DNA of 64,000 nucleotides from Candidatus Accumulibacter appositus. Its GTDB lineage: Bacteria > Pseudomonadota > Gammaproteobacteria > Burkholderiales > Rhodocyclaceae. Below are positions 8,692 to 17,385 of this stretch, one piece after another. The notes under the pieces are model-generated. The model searched no databases and was not told the origin of the DNA. It saw only the letters and a list, made by a program, of their open reading frames with translations. The stretch's first letter is position 1. Each line of letters starts with the position of its first letter. The DNA is taken from the NCBI GenBank assembly GCA_000585055.1, contig JEMX01000028.1, positions 126,015-190,014 on the forward strand, written 5' to 3'. The position numbers and the translations under genes are program-made.

Positions 8692-11130
8692 GTGAGTAGG
8701 CAACTTGGACGTTTCGAGCTGATTCGTGAACTGGGTCGAGGCGCGCAGAGCGTCGTCTATCTGGCGCGCGATCCGCATCTGCAACGGCAGGTGGCGATTA
8801 AGAAGTTGCACTTCGCCTGTTCGGATCCACAGCAGAAGCAACAACTGCTTGAAGAAGCGCGGACGGTCAGCCAGCTGCGTCACCCGAGCATCGTGCCGAT
8901 CTTTGAGGCTGCCGAGGACGAGGGCGATCTTTATCTGGTGTTCCAGCATGTGCCGGGCAGGAACCTCGCCGAACACCTGCGGCTTGGTGGTGGACTGCCG
9001 GCGGACAAGGCGATCGCCATCATGCAAGCGGTTCTCGATGCCCTGGCGCACGCGCATGCGGCGGGAATCATTCATCGTGATCTGAAGCCAAGCAACATCC
9101 TGATCGACGACGACGGGCTGCCGCGGGTCATGGATTTCGGCATCGCCAGTCGCGCCGAGGGTATGGCACGCGACGGTGGACAGCTGTCTGGCACGCCAGC
9201 GTACATGGCGCCGGAGTACATCGCGCATCGGACAAGCAACGAAAGGAGTGATCTCTTCGCGGCCGGGTTGGTGTTTTACGAACTGCTCAGCGGGCAGAGA
9301 GCGGTCCCAGGCAGCAACATTGACGAGGTGATGCAGCGGATTGTCAGTAGCGATGTCTCGCTGCCGACTGAACTCAGTGGCGCGCTCGACGAGCGCCTGG
9401 TGGCGCTGCTCTATCGGGCGCTGGCTCGCGATCCCGAGAGTCGCTATGCGACGGCGGTGCAGATGCGTGCCGCGTTGGACGACTATCTGGCAGCCGAGAA
9501 TCCTGCACCCGCAGCGGATGCGCGGCCGAGCACGATCGAATTCCTACTCCGGCGTATGCGCCACAAAAGCGATTTTCCGGCACTCTCCGAGTCGGTCGGG
9601 GCGATAAACCGGATCACCGCTTCGGAAAATCAGAACCTCTCCGAGCTCTCGAACACCATCCTCAAGGATTTTTCCCTGACCAACAAGATTCTGCGGATGG
9701 TGAACTCGGTGCACTATCGGCAGGCCGGTGGTGGCAGCATCAGCACCGTGTCACGTGCAGTTGTCGTTCTCGGTCTCGATGCGGTACGCAGCATTGCCAT
9801 AACAGTGATGCTTTTCGAGCACTTGCAGAACAAGGACAACGCCGATCAACTTAAGGAAGAGTTCCTACGCGCCAATCTGGCCGGTGTTCTGGCCAAGGAC
9901 ATCGGCGGCAAGAGCACTGCGCGCGGGGATGTCGAGCAGGCCTTCATCTGCTCGATGTTCCATAACCTCGGTCGTTTGCTGAGCCAGTATTATTTTCCTG
10001 AGGAAAGCGCCGAGATTCGGCGTCTGGCGCAGCAGAAGAACTGCGCCGATGACGTGGCGGCGTTGCAGGTTCTCGGGCTGTCGTTCGAAGACCTCGGGGT
10101 CGGCATCGCGCAGAGCTGGGGTTTTCCGAGGCTGATCGTCAATAGCATGCGAAAGCTGCCAGTCGGCAGCATTCGCCGACCGACAAATGCGGAAGATCGC
10201 CTGCGCGTGCTGGCGGCATTGTCCAACGAGTTGTGTAGTCTGGTCGCCGCTGCCGGAGGCGAACAGCCGCAGAAGGAGCTGCGTCGGATCGTGGCGCGTT
10301 TCGGCGAGGTCATCGAGCTCGACGAGCAGGGCCTGCAGCGAACGCTGGTCAAGTCCTTCGAGCAGATGTCTCGGTTTGCCGGCATCATGCACCTCGATCT
10401 GCAGAAGACAGTCCTGGGCAAGCAGCTCCGGGCCTGGGGTGGTGCTGCGAGTGCAGCAGGCGGGCTGGCAGTTGCCGCAGCGCCTCCGAGCCCGGACGAC
10501 GGTCTCGTCGGGACGGTTCTTTCCGAGGTCAGCGCGCAGGCGCCGCTCGGCAATGAGCCGGCCAGCGATGCGCTGGCGGTCGATGAGGCGAGATGCGCTT
10601 CGGCAGGCGCATCAGCGAACAGTGAAGCTATTTTGATGGCCGGGATTCAGGACGTCAGCAACGCCCTGATCAGTGACTTCAAGCTCAATGACGTGCTGCG
10701 CATCATCCTCGAAACGATCTATCGGGCGAAGGGCTTCAAGAACGTCATCCTGTGTGTTCGCGACGGGCGCAGCAATGCCATGCTCGGTCGTTTCGGTTTT
10801 GGTCCGGACGCTCCGGAGATTGCCCGGCGCTTCCGGTTCTCTCTGGTGTTTAGCGCCGACATCTTTCATGCGGCCCTGGCCAACGGGGTGGATATTCTGA
10901 TCAGCGATACCCGTGACGCGAAGATCGCGCCACGTATCCCGGCCTGGTTTCGGCGGGCGGTGACGGCGGAAACCTTCGTCGTCTTCCCGCTCTGCGTCAG
11001 GGGCAATCCGCTGGCGATGATCTATGCTGACCGTCAGCGGGCCGGCGAGATCGTCATCGCCGAGCAGGAACTGTCCTTGCTGCGAACCCTGCGCAATCAG
11101 GCGGTGCTGGCCATCAAGCAGTCGATCTGA
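8692..11130 (+). CDS. Ser/Thr protein kinase-HDOD-GAF fusion protein
   Basis: 812 residues from a GTG start at 8692 (MSRQLGRFELIRELGRG). Three modules are readable. (1) A Hanks-type kinase, residues about 8-265, has the P-loop GRGAQSVVYLARD, the lysine in VAIKK (37), HRDLKPSNI near 127 and DFG near 148, so it should be catalytically competent. (2) An HDOD domain, about 295-490, has FPALSESVGAINRI, then ILKDFSLTNKILRMVNS and VSRAVVVLGLDAVRSIA; HDOD is related to HD phosphohydrolases but usually lacks their activity. (3) A C-terminal GAF domain lies at about 645-805. No transmembrane helix is evident. It stands alone, convergent with bamD 37 bp away. A role in signal integration is inferred; targets are unknown. 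Confidence 0.88.
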   Translation: MSRQLGRFELIRELGRGAQSVVYLARDPHLQRQVAIKKLHFACSDPQQKQQLLEEARTVSQLRHPSIVPIFEAAEDEGDLYLVFQHVPGRNLAEHLRLGGGLPADKAIAIMQAVLDALAHAHAAGIIHRDLKPSNILIDDDGLPRVMDFGIASRAEGMARDGGQLSGTPAYMAPEYIAHRTSNERSDLFAAGLVFYELLSGQRAVPGSNIDEVMQRIVSSDVSLPTELSGALDERLVALLYRALARDPESRYATAVQMRAALDDYLAAENPAPAADARPSTIEFLLRRMRHKSDFPALSESVGAINRITASENQNLSELSNTILKDFSLTNKILRMVNSVHYRQAGGGSISTVSRAVVVLGLDAVRSIAITVMLFEHLQNKDNADQLKEEFLRANLAGVLAKDIGGKSTARGDVEQAFICSMFHNLGRLLSQYYFPEESAEIRRLAQQKNCADDVAALQVLGLSFEDLGVGIAQSWGFPRLIVNSMRKLPVGSIRRPTNAEDRLRVLAALSNELCSLVAAAGGEQPQKELRRIVARFGEVIELDEQGLQRTLVKSFEQMSRFAGIMHLDLQKTVLGKQLRAWGGAASAAGGLAVAAAPPSPDDGLVGTVLSEVSAQAPLGNEPASDALAVDEARCASAGASANSEAILMAGIQDVSNALISDFKLNDVLRIILETIYRAKGFKNVILCVRDGRSNAMLGRFGFGPDAPEIARRFRFSLVFSADIFHAALANGVDILISDTRDAKIAPRIPAWFRRAVTAETFVVFPLCVRGNPLAMIYADRQRAGEIVIAEQELSLLRTLRNQAVLAIKQSI

Positions 11131-11166
11131 TGATGGGTCGGCAGCACTAGTGCGAGTGACGCTGGC

Positions 11167-11961
11167 TTACCAGAGCTTCCACCACGGCACCTCGCGATTG
11201 AGGCCGCGCACGTAGTATTCGCTGTTCGGGTAGTTCTTGCGCATGACGCGCTCGGCGTCGTCGCGCAGATCGTTCAGGCCGAGGGAGTCGTAGGCCTTGA
11301 CCATGATGAACAGCGCTTCTTCGCTGGACGGGGTGTCGGGATAGTTGATCATCGCGAACTGGGCGCGATTGGCGGCGGCCAGATAGGCGCCACGTTTCAT
11401 GTAATAGCGGGCCACGTGCAGTTCGAGGCGCGCCAAGGCGTTGACCAGGTACTTCATGCGCAACAGCGCATCGGGGGTGTATTTGCTGTTCGGAAAGCGG
11501 GTGACCAGTTCCTTGAAGGAATCGAAGGATTCACGGGCCCCCTTGGGGTCGCGCTCCGTCATGTCCTGATTGCTGATCGAACCGAGCAAGCCGAGGTCTT
11601 CGTTGAAGTTGATCAGCCCGCGCAGGTAATACATATAGTCCACGTTCGGGTGGTTTGGATGCAGCTTGATGAAGCGGTCACAGGCGGCGATCGCCGAGGT
11701 CGGCTCCTGATCCTTCCAGTACGCATAGGCGATCTCGACCTGCGCTTGCTGCGCATAGCGACCATAGGGGTAGCGCGACTCGAGCTTCTCGAAGTAGCCG
11801 ATGGCCTTGGTGTAGGAGCCGTCGTTGAGCGCATCCTTGGCTTCGGCGTAGAGCTTGTTGGCCGACCAGCCGATGGTTTCATCCTTGCTGTCGGGAAGTA
11901 GCCCGCAGCCAGCGACCAGAGAGGCGAGGAAAAGCGCTGCGATAACCGCTAAACTACGCAT
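11167..11961 (-). CDS. bamD: Outer membrane protein assembly factor BamD (ComL lipoprotein)
   Basis: 264 residues with a lipoprotein signal (ALFLASLVAGC, lipobox Cys at 19) and TPR-type repeats (LYAEAKDALNDGSYTKAIGYFEKLESRYPYG and later copies) characteristic of BamD. It is an essential lipoprotein of the BAM complex that inserts beta-barrel proteins into the outer membrane. Its ATG lies back to back with the rluD start, so the promoter must lie inside the rluD 5' end, the usual bamD/rluD divergence. Confidence 0.95.
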   Translation of the reverse strand: MRSLAVIAALFLASLVAGCGLLPDSKDETIGWSANKLYAEAKDALNDGSYTKAIGYFEKLESRYPYGRYAQQAQVEIAYAYWKDQEPTSAIAACDRFIKLHPNHPNVDYMYYLRGLINFNEDLGLLGSISNQDMTERDPKGARESFDSFKELVTRFPNSKYTPDALLRMKYLVNALARLELHVARYYMKRGAYLAAANRAQFAMINYPDTPSSEEALFIMVKAYDSLGLNDLRDDAERVMRKNYPNSEYYVRGLNREVPWWKLW

Positions 11962-11962
11962 G

Positions 11963-13111
11963 ATGAAAAACCCACAGAAAAAAGAAGCACTGGCGGAGGA
12001 GTCGACGCGGAACAGTGAGCTTGCGGATTATAGCGCAAACCCCCGAATTGGCCTGAGCGTACCCGGCGATTGCAGCGGTCAGCGGCTCGATCAGGTTCTT
12101 GCACGGCTCCTCGCGCAGCACTCCCGCAGCCGTCTGCAGAACTGGATACGTGAGGGCAGGGTGACGGTCGGCGGAGAGCGCGTCGTCGAGCCGCGCCAGA
12201 AGCTGTGGGCTGGCGAAAGTCTCGAAGTGGCCGAAGCGCCGGACGAGCGAGCCGAATCCTCGGCGCCCGAAGATATCCCCCTGCAAGTGGTGTACGAGGA
12301 TGAATCCCTGATTGTCATCGACAAACCAGTTGGTCTGGTGGTTCATCCGGGCAACGGTAACTGGAGCGGGACTTTGCTCAATGCCTTGTTATACCACGCG
12401 CCGCAGCTCGACAAGGTGCCGCGGGCGGGGATCGTGCATCGTCTGGACAAGGATACCAGTGGGCTGATGGTGGTCGCCAAGACTCTCGAGGCTCAGACCG
12501 ACCTGGTCAGGCAGTTGCAGGCGCGCTCCGTAAAGCGCTGTTATCAAGCCCTGGTGCGGGGCGTCGTCGACAGTGCGGGCAGCGTCGACGCCCCCATCGG
12601 CCGGCATCCGACGCTGCGCACCAGCATGGCTGTGGTGCGCACGGGCAAACCCGCACGCACGCACTACCGTGTTCTGGAGCAGTTTCTGGCTTGCACGCTG
12701 ATCGAATGCGCGCTGGAAACCGGGCGCACGCACCAGATTCGCGTGCACATGACCTCGATTGGGCACCCGCTGGTCGGTGACCCGACCTACGGCAGCGGTG
12801 CCAGCCGCGTGCCACGCGTTGCCGAGTTCCCGCGCCAGGCGCTGCACGCCTGCCGTTTGTCTTTGCTTCATCCTGGTACTGGCAAGGCCATGCTTTGGCG
12901 CTCGGCCGTGCCCGAAGATATGGCGACCCTGATCGCCAGCGTGCGACTGGAGGCGGTTGCTGCACAGGCTGGCGAATGCATCAGCGACGACGAACTGGAC
13001 GACTGGGACGATGACTGGGACGATGATGGCGATGGTCCGGAAGTGATCATCGTCCGCGGCGATGGCGACGCTGGCTCTGCGGGCGATGATGAGGATCTGG
13101 GTGAGCAGTAA
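11963..13111 (+). CDS. rluD: 23S rRNA pseudouridine synthase RluD with acidic C-terminal tail
   Basis: 382 residues from ATG 11963 (MKNPQKKEAL). The open frame extends into bamD on the other strand, so a start at or after 11960 is preferred; later starts are possible. It has an S4 RNA-binding domain (about 38-95: GQRLDQVLARLLAQHSRSRLQNWI) and an RluA-family catalytic domain with HRLDKDTSGLMVVAKT (catalytic Asp 162) and ETGRTHQIRVHM. It modifies uridines of helix 69 in 23S rRNA. Unusual: the last 45 residues are an acidic tail (DDELDDWDDDWDDDGDG) after the normal family end. pgeF overlaps its 3' end. Confidence 0.93.
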   Translation: MKNPQKKEALAEESTRNSELADYSANPRIGLSVPGDCSGQRLDQVLARLLAQHSRSRLQNWIREGRVTVGGERVVEPRQKLWAGESLEVAEAPDERAESSAPEDIPLQVVYEDESLIVIDKPVGLVVHPGNGNWSGTLLNALLYHAPQLDKVPRAGIVHRLDKDTSGLMVVAKTLEAQTDLVRQLQARSVKRCYQALVRGVVDSAGSVDAPIGRHPTLRTSMAVVRTGKPARTHYRVLEQFLACTLIECALETGRTHQIRVHMTSIGHPLVGDPTYGSGASRVPRVAEFPRQALHACRLSLLHPGTGKAMLWRSAVPEDMATLIASVRLEAVAAQAGECISDDELDDWDDDWDDDGDGPEVIIVRGDGDAGSAGDDEDLGEQ

Positions 13112-13901
13112 GGGCTGGCTGCTCCCTGACTGGCCGGCGCCGCCCAGGGTGCGTAGTCTGATCACCAGCCGCGACGGTGGTGTGAGCCGGGCGCCGTACG
13201 CCAGCCTCAACCTCGGCGCCCACGTCGGCGATGATCCGCTCGCCGTGGCCGAGAACCGTCGTCGTCTCGCCGGTCATCTGCCGGCATCGCCCTGCTGGCT
13301 GGAGCAGGTGCACGGCACGACCGTGGTGGACGCCGCTGGTCTCACTGCGGCGGAGGTGCCGGTGGCTGACGGGGCATTTGCGCGCGCGCCCGGCGTCGTC
13401 TGTGCCGTGATGACCGCTGACTGCCTGCCGGTCCTGCTCTGCGACCAATCGAGCAGCGTGGTTGCTGCGCTGCATGCGGGTTGGCGTGGCTTGCAGGCCG
13501 GCATTCTGGAGCGAGCGGTGGCAGCGCTAGAGGTGCCCGGCGCGCGGCTGCTTGCGTACCTCGGTCCGGCCATCGGCCCGCAGGCCTTCGAGGTCGGCAA
13601 TGAGGTGCGTCGTGCCTTCGTCGATGCACACCAGGAGGCTGCTGCGGCATTCCTGCCGGCGCCGCCGGATTGGCCGACAAGGGAAGTCGCTGCGGCGAAC
13701 GGGCCAGCGGCGCAGCAGCCCGAGCGCAAATGGCTGGCCGATCTCTATCTGTTGGCCCGGCAAAGCCTGCAGCGCGCGGGGGTCAAGGCCATCTACGGCG
13801 GTAGTGGCTGTACGCTGCGCGACGGCGAGCACTTCTTTTCCTATCGGCGAGACGGGGTGACCGGGCGGATGGCGGCGCTGATCTGGCTGGCGGAGGTTTA
13901 G
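13086..13901 (+). CDS. pgeF: Peptidoglycan editing factor PgeF / YfiH (laccase-fold)
   Basis: About 271 residues using the ATG pair at 13086/13089 (MMRIWVSSKGWLLPDWPAPPRV). A start at 13062 would lengthen the overlap with rluD. Motifs are SRDGGVSRAPYASLNLG, WLEQVHGTTV, MTADCLPVLL, HAGWRGL and LGPAIGPQAFEVG, with metal-binding His and Cys residues of the CNF1/YfiH fold. The protein purges mis-incorporated amino acids from UDP-MurNAc precursors, or is annotated as a polyphenol oxidase. The rluD-pgeF pair is widespread; the reading frames overlap by about 26 bases. Confidence 0.92.
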   Translation: MMRIWVSSKGWLLPDWPAPPRVRSLITSRDGGVSRAPYASLNLGAHVGDDPLAVAENRRRLAGHLPASPCWLEQVHGTTVVDAAGLTAAEVPVADGAFARAPGVVCAVMTADCLPVLLCDQSSSVVAALHAGWRGLQAGILERAVAALEVPGARLLAYLGPAIGPQAFEVGNEVRRAFVDAHQEAAAAFLPAPPDWPTREVAAANGPAAQQPERKWLADLYLLARQSLQRAGVKAIYGGSGCTLRDGEHFFSYRRDGVTGRMAALIWLAEV

Positions 13902-13911
13902 CCAGCAATCG

Positions 13912-14148
13912 TCAGCGATCCTGCGAGTGGTCGTCTACGCCAGCGCTGGTCTGGCTGCTGGTGTCACTGGCCTTGCTGGCCATCCTTGCGGCGCGACGAC
14001 GACGCGTCGGGCCGCCGAAAATCCATAGCAGCAGCGCCGTCGGCAGCAGGCCGTAGAAGCTCAGGCTTAGTATCCCGGCGACGACGCTGCTTTCGGTCAG
14101 CGCCATCAACACGGTGACGTATAGCCAGCCGATCGCGATGATATACAT
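13912..14148 (-). CDS. Small two-helix membrane protein, conserved hypothetical
   Basis: 78 residues: two hydrophobic helices (YIIAIGWLYVTVLMALT and VVAGILSLSFYGLLPTALLLWIFG) followed by an Arg-rich cytosolic patch (GPTRRRRAARM) and a polar tail. I recall similar short proteins in betaproteobacteria near pgeF, but I cannot name a function. It converges on pgeF with a 10-bp gap. Confidence 0.6.
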   Translation of the reverse strand: MYIIAIGWLYVTVLMALTESSVVAGILSLSFYGLLPTALLLWIFGGPTRRRRAARMASKASDTSSQTSAGVDDHSQDR

Positions 14149-14496
14149 GCCGGCATTATAGGGTGCCAGGAGGCTCTGCGGGGCGCCCTGTGCGTTTGCC
14201 TCACGGGACCCTGCGTTTGCTGGGCTTTTTGTTTCCGCCGGGTGCGTGGATTGCTCAACTTCGCTGCCCAGGGGCTCGTCAACAGCTGATCGTCGTGGGA
14301 GAATGGCGGGTGGCGTTTTCGCAGGGGGCTGGGCAGGCTCCGGGGAAATTGCTGCAGTTTGTCTGCCTTTCGTGCAGGATCGAAGGTTTTTTGCCGAACC
14401 GGCGGGGTGTTCCTGCCTGGCTTGGTCAGCAGATGTTGTAATCGTGGTGGTGGATCGCCGCCAATCGTTTCATTCGTCAACAGGAAAGGAAGAGTT
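14149..14496. other. Intergenic region upstream of phaB
   Basis: 348 bp with no supported gene. It should hold the phaB promoter. The best -10-like hexamer is TGTAAT at 14437-14442, without a convincing -35. A strong Shine-Dalgarno (AAAGGAAGAG) lies just before the phaB ATG. No terminator-grade hairpin was seen. Confidence 0.5.
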
Positions 14497-15240
14497 ATGA
14501 CGCAACGTGTTGCTTTGGTTACAGGTGCCATGGGTGGGATCGGTACGGCTATTTGCCAGGAACTGGCCAAGGCCGGCCACAAGGTGGTTGCCGCTTACCA
14601 TCCTGAGTTCGACAAGCCGGCGGAGTGGACAAAGGCCATGGAAGAAGCCGGTTTCAAGGACTTCATCTGTGTTGCCGGCGATGTCTCCGACTACGACTCC
14701 TGCGTTGCCCTCGCTGCCGAAGCGGAAGCACAGGCTGGTCCAATCGACATTCTGGTCAACAACGCGGGCATCACTCGAGACAAGATGTTTGGCCGGATGG
14801 AGTCGTCCCAGTGGAATGCTGTGATCTCGACAAACCTGACCAGCCTCTTCAACATGACCAAACAGGTTTCGGCGAAGATGGCCGAGCGTGGCTGGGGCCG
14901 GATCATAAACATCTCGTCGGTCAACGGCCTTCGTGGCCAAGCAGGCCAAACCAACTATTCGGCCGCCAAGGCGGGCGCGATTGGTTTCACCAAGGCACTT
15001 GCCGCCGAACTGGCGGCCAAGAACGTGACCGTCAACGCCATTTGCCCGGGTTATGTGGCGACCCCGATGGTCATGGCCATCAAGCCGGAGATCCTGCAGG
15101 GCATCGTCGATACGGTGCCGATGAAGCGCTTGGCCAAACCGGAAGAGATCGGTGGCGCATGCGCCTATCTTGCATCGGATATTGCCGGCTTCATGACCGG
15201 TTCCACAATGAACATCTGCGGTGGTCTGTACTACCAGTAA
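14497..15240 (+). CDS. phaB: Acetoacetyl-CoA reductase (NADPH-dependent)
   Basis: 247 residues from ATG 14497, chosen for its Shine-Dalgarno and N-terminus (MTQRVALVTGAMGGIGTAI). It is a classical short-chain dehydrogenase: cofactor loop TGAMGGIG, NNAG, and the catalytic Ser-Tyr-Lys set in INISSVNG and NYSAAKAG. It reduces acetoacetyl-CoA to (R)-3-hydroxybutyryl-CoA, the monomer polymerised by PHA synthase. phaR follows beyond a terminator. No phaA or phaC is adjacent; phaC lies 40 kb away in this window. Confidence 0.94.
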   Translation: MTQRVALVTGAMGGIGTAICQELAKAGHKVVAAYHPEFDKPAEWTKAMEEAGFKDFICVAGDVSDYDSCVALAAEAEAQAGPIDILVNNAGITRDKMFGRMESSQWNAVISTNLTSLFNMTKQVSAKMAERGWGRIINISSVNGLRGQAGQTNYSAAKAGAIGFTKALAAELAAKNVTVNAICPGYVATPMVMAIKPEILQGIVDTVPMKRLAKPEEIGGACAYLASDIAGFMTGSTMNICGGLYYQ

Positions 15241-15269
15241 GCACATTTTCTGGTTTCATGCCATCGCGA

Positions 15270-15298
15270 CAGGCTCCGAGAGGGGCCTGTTTTTTTTT
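15270..15298 (+). terminator. Rho-independent terminator after phaB
   Basis: Stem CAGGC...GCCTG (15270-15289, imperfect inner pairs) followed by nine T residues at 15290-15298. It separates phaB from phaR, so phaR probably has its own promoter. Confidence 0.8.
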
Positions 15299-15305
15299 GC
15301 TGGGG

Positions 15306-15311
15306 TATAAT
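15306..15311 (+). promoter_or_regulatory. Candidate -10 element for phaR
   Basis: A perfect TATAAT lies 72 bp before the phaR ATG and just after the phaB terminator. The -35 position at optimal spacing falls in the terminator stem and is a poor match, so the promoter would need an activator or be weak. Confidence 0.4.
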
Positions 15312-15382
15312 TGTGTTGCACCGCACCACAGAGCGCTGGAAAAGCGCTTGTCGAGTCATCTGCACATGGAGGAAGCGTCGTC

Positions 15383-15958
15383 ATGCCCGAGCAGCTGCGA
15401 CTGATCAAGAAATACCCGAACCGTCGCCTTTACGATACCAAGACCAGCGCCTACATCACCTTGACTGATGTGAAGGATCTTGTCCTGGCTCGCGAAATCT
15501 TCAACGTTGTGGACGCCAAGACGGGCGAAGACATCACCCGCGCGATCCTGCTGCAGATCATTCTTGAAGAGGAGGCATCAGGCGTGCCTCTGTTCACAGC
15601 CGATCTGCTGGCGCAAATGATCCGCTTCTACGGTCACGCGATGCAGGGCATGCTCGGCAAGTACCTGGAGACGAACATCAAGTCCTTCGTCGATTTCCAG
15701 AAGAAGTTGCAGGAGCAGTCGCAATCACTCTATGGGGAAAGCAATAGCCAGATGCAGAGCGACATGTGGTCGCAGTTCATGAATTTTCAGGGGCCGGCGA
15801 TGCAGACGATGATGAGCACCTATATGGAGCAAAGCAGAAAGATGCTCCATCAGATGCAGGATCAGCTGAAAACGCAGACCCGGACGCTGTTCAACGGCAT
15901 CCCTCTGCCCGGTTTTCCTGTCGATTCCTCCAAGCAGCCGCACGACTCCGAGAAGTAA
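15383..15958 (+). CDS. phaR: PHA synthesis repressor PhaR
   Basis: 191 residues from ATG 15383, preceded by GGAGGAAG. The N-terminal DNA/PHB-binding domain (IKKYPNRRLYDTKTSAYITLTDVKDLV) is diagnostic, followed by the PHB accumulation domain (LLQIILEEEASGVPLFTADLLAQMIRFYG) and a Met/Gln-rich helical C-terminus. PhaR binds nascent PHB granules and releases its DNA targets, so phasin genes are derepressed when polymer accumulates. Autoregulation is common in the family but no operator is obvious here. Confidence 0.95.
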   Translation: MPEQLRLIKKYPNRRLYDTKTSAYITLTDVKDLVLAREIFNVVDAKTGEDITRAILLQIILEEEASGVPLFTADLLAQMIRFYGHAMQGMLGKYLETNIKSFVDFQKKLQEQSQSLYGESNSQMQSDMWSQFMNFQGPAMQTMMSTYMEQSRKMLHQMQDQLKTQTRTLFNGIPLPGFPVDSSKQPHDSEK

Positions 15959-16004
15959 AGGGGACGTTTCGCCTCGCGGAAGGGCTCACCGCGCAACCGG
16001 CTGC

Positions 16005-16045
16005 AAAAAAACGCGCCTGGCTACTTTACCCCGTAGCCGGGCGCG
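16005..16045 (-). terminator. Terminator of the methylmalonyl-CoA decarboxylase operon
   Basis: A 13-bp stem (16012-16045, arms CGCGCCTGGCTAC and GTAGCCGGGCGCG with one G-T pair, 8-base loop) is followed on the minus strand by a run of seven U. It lies about 30 bp after the last operon gene. Confidence 0.85.
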
Positions 16046-16073
16046 ATTTCGTGAGCAGGGTGCCGCTTTTCTG

Positions 16074-17279
16074 CTAGCGCAAGATCGAGATAAAGACCGC
16101 GGCGATGATCGCCGAGGTGATCACGCCGCTGATACTGGCTCCCAGTGCCTGCGGCATGACGATTGCTCCCGGGTTCGCTGCGGTAGCAACCTTCTGGACG
16201 ATCTTGGCGGTGGTTGGCACGCAACTCACGCCGGCAATTCCGACGATCGGGTTGAACTTGCCGCCGGTCCAGAAGTACAGGATGTAACCGCCCAGCAGGC
16301 CACCCAACGCAGAGACCCCGAGAGCCAGCATGCCCAGAAGCAGGAGCTTCAAGACCGTTGGGTCGAGCAGCGTGTTGGCCTCGCAAAGAACGCCGAGGGT
16401 CAGGCCGAGGAAGAAGGTGGCTCCGTAGAGGAAGGTTTCGCCGAGCAGTTTGGCGAAGTTCTCGAGGCCGCTTTCGCGAATGGCAACGCCAACAAAGAGA
16501 GAGAAAAACAAAGGCGCAGCCACCGGGAAGAGCAGACACAGAAGGGTGCACGCGACGACCGCAAAGATCAGCTTCTGCGACCGGGTGATCCTCGGTCCCT
16601 GGTCGCTGATCATGCTGATGCCGCGGATGTGCTTCGGCACCAGCCACTTGATCATGTACGGATAGACACCGTAGGTCAGGCCGAGGTAGAGATAGCCAAC
16701 GACGGTGATCGACACGAACAGATGCTTGGCAAGAACCAGCGAGGTGAACAGCACCATCGGTCCGTCGGCGCCGCCGATGGTGGCGACGGAGGCCGCTTCG
16801 GGTTCGGTGAGGCCGAGGGCAATGGCGAACGGGAAGACAACGAAGGTTCCGAGTTCAGCGAACAGGGCTATGAACATGCTCTGGAACGGGCGTGCCATGA
16901 CGTAACCGACGTCGAGAAGAACGCCGATACCCATGAACACCAGACAGGCGATCAAACCGTTGCTGAAGGTGAGCGTGTAGATCGGCTGCAGCCAGTCGAT
17001 TTGCAGAATGTTGATCAGCTGCAGTGGGTCGGTGATCAAGGGATCGACGAAGAGCGTTCCCGGTTTGCCCCCTTCGAGGAACATGACCGCCGCGTTGACC
17101 GACGACATGCCCATGCCCATCGGGATCATCAGCAGTGGTTCCAGGACGTTCCTTGAGCCCAGATAGATGAGCAGGAAGCCCAGCAACATCAGGAAGATGC
17201 GTCCCATCATGATCTGCGGCTCGGCGGCCACCAGGGTGGCGACACCCTGGAACAGATCGAGAAAATTTATGCTTTCCAT
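16074..17279 (-). CDS. mmdB: Na+-translocating decarboxylase beta subunit (OadB/MmdB type)
   Basis: 401 residues from ATG 17277-17279 (MESINFLDLFQGV); the frame's earlier start adds 13 non-conserved residues. Polytopic membrane protein of the OadB/MmdB/GcdB family with GSRNVLEPLLMIPMGMGM, then DVGYVMARPFQSM and the signature PEAASVATIGGADGPMVLF containing the carboxylate thought to handle Na+. GVSCVPTTAKIVQKVA near the C-terminus is also conserved. It decarboxylates carboxybiotin and couples this to Na+ export. Last gene of the operon, followed by a terminator. Confidence 0.92.
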   Translation of the reverse strand: MESINFLDLFQGVATLVAAEPQIMMGRIFLMLLGFLLIYLGSRNVLEPLLMIPMGMGMSSVNAAVMFLEGGKPGTLFVDPLITDPLQLINILQIDWLQPIYTLTFSNGLIACLVFMGIGVLLDVGYVMARPFQSMFIALFAELGTFVVFPFAIALGLTEPEAASVATIGGADGPMVLFTSLVLAKHLFVSITVVGYLYLGLTYGVYPYMIKWLVPKHIRGISMISDQGPRITRSQKLIFAVVACTLLCLLFPVAAPLFFSLFVGVAIRESGLENFAKLLGETFLYGATFFLGLTLGVLCEANTLLDPTVLKLLLLGMLALGVSALGGLLGGYILYFWTGGKFNPIVGIAGVSCVPTTAKIVQKVATAANPGAIVMPQALGASISGVITSAIIAAVFISILR

Positions 17280-17385
17280 GCGCTTCAGTCCTCGCACCTG
17301 GCCGCAGCACCCATCCATCGGCGCATCGGCTTGAAAACCGACTCGCGGACTGGTTGATGGGTGCCGGGTTTCGGCTGATATCCGC

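Noticed and set aside
12091-12990. Antisense frames within rluD
   Set aside because: Shadows of a conserved gene.
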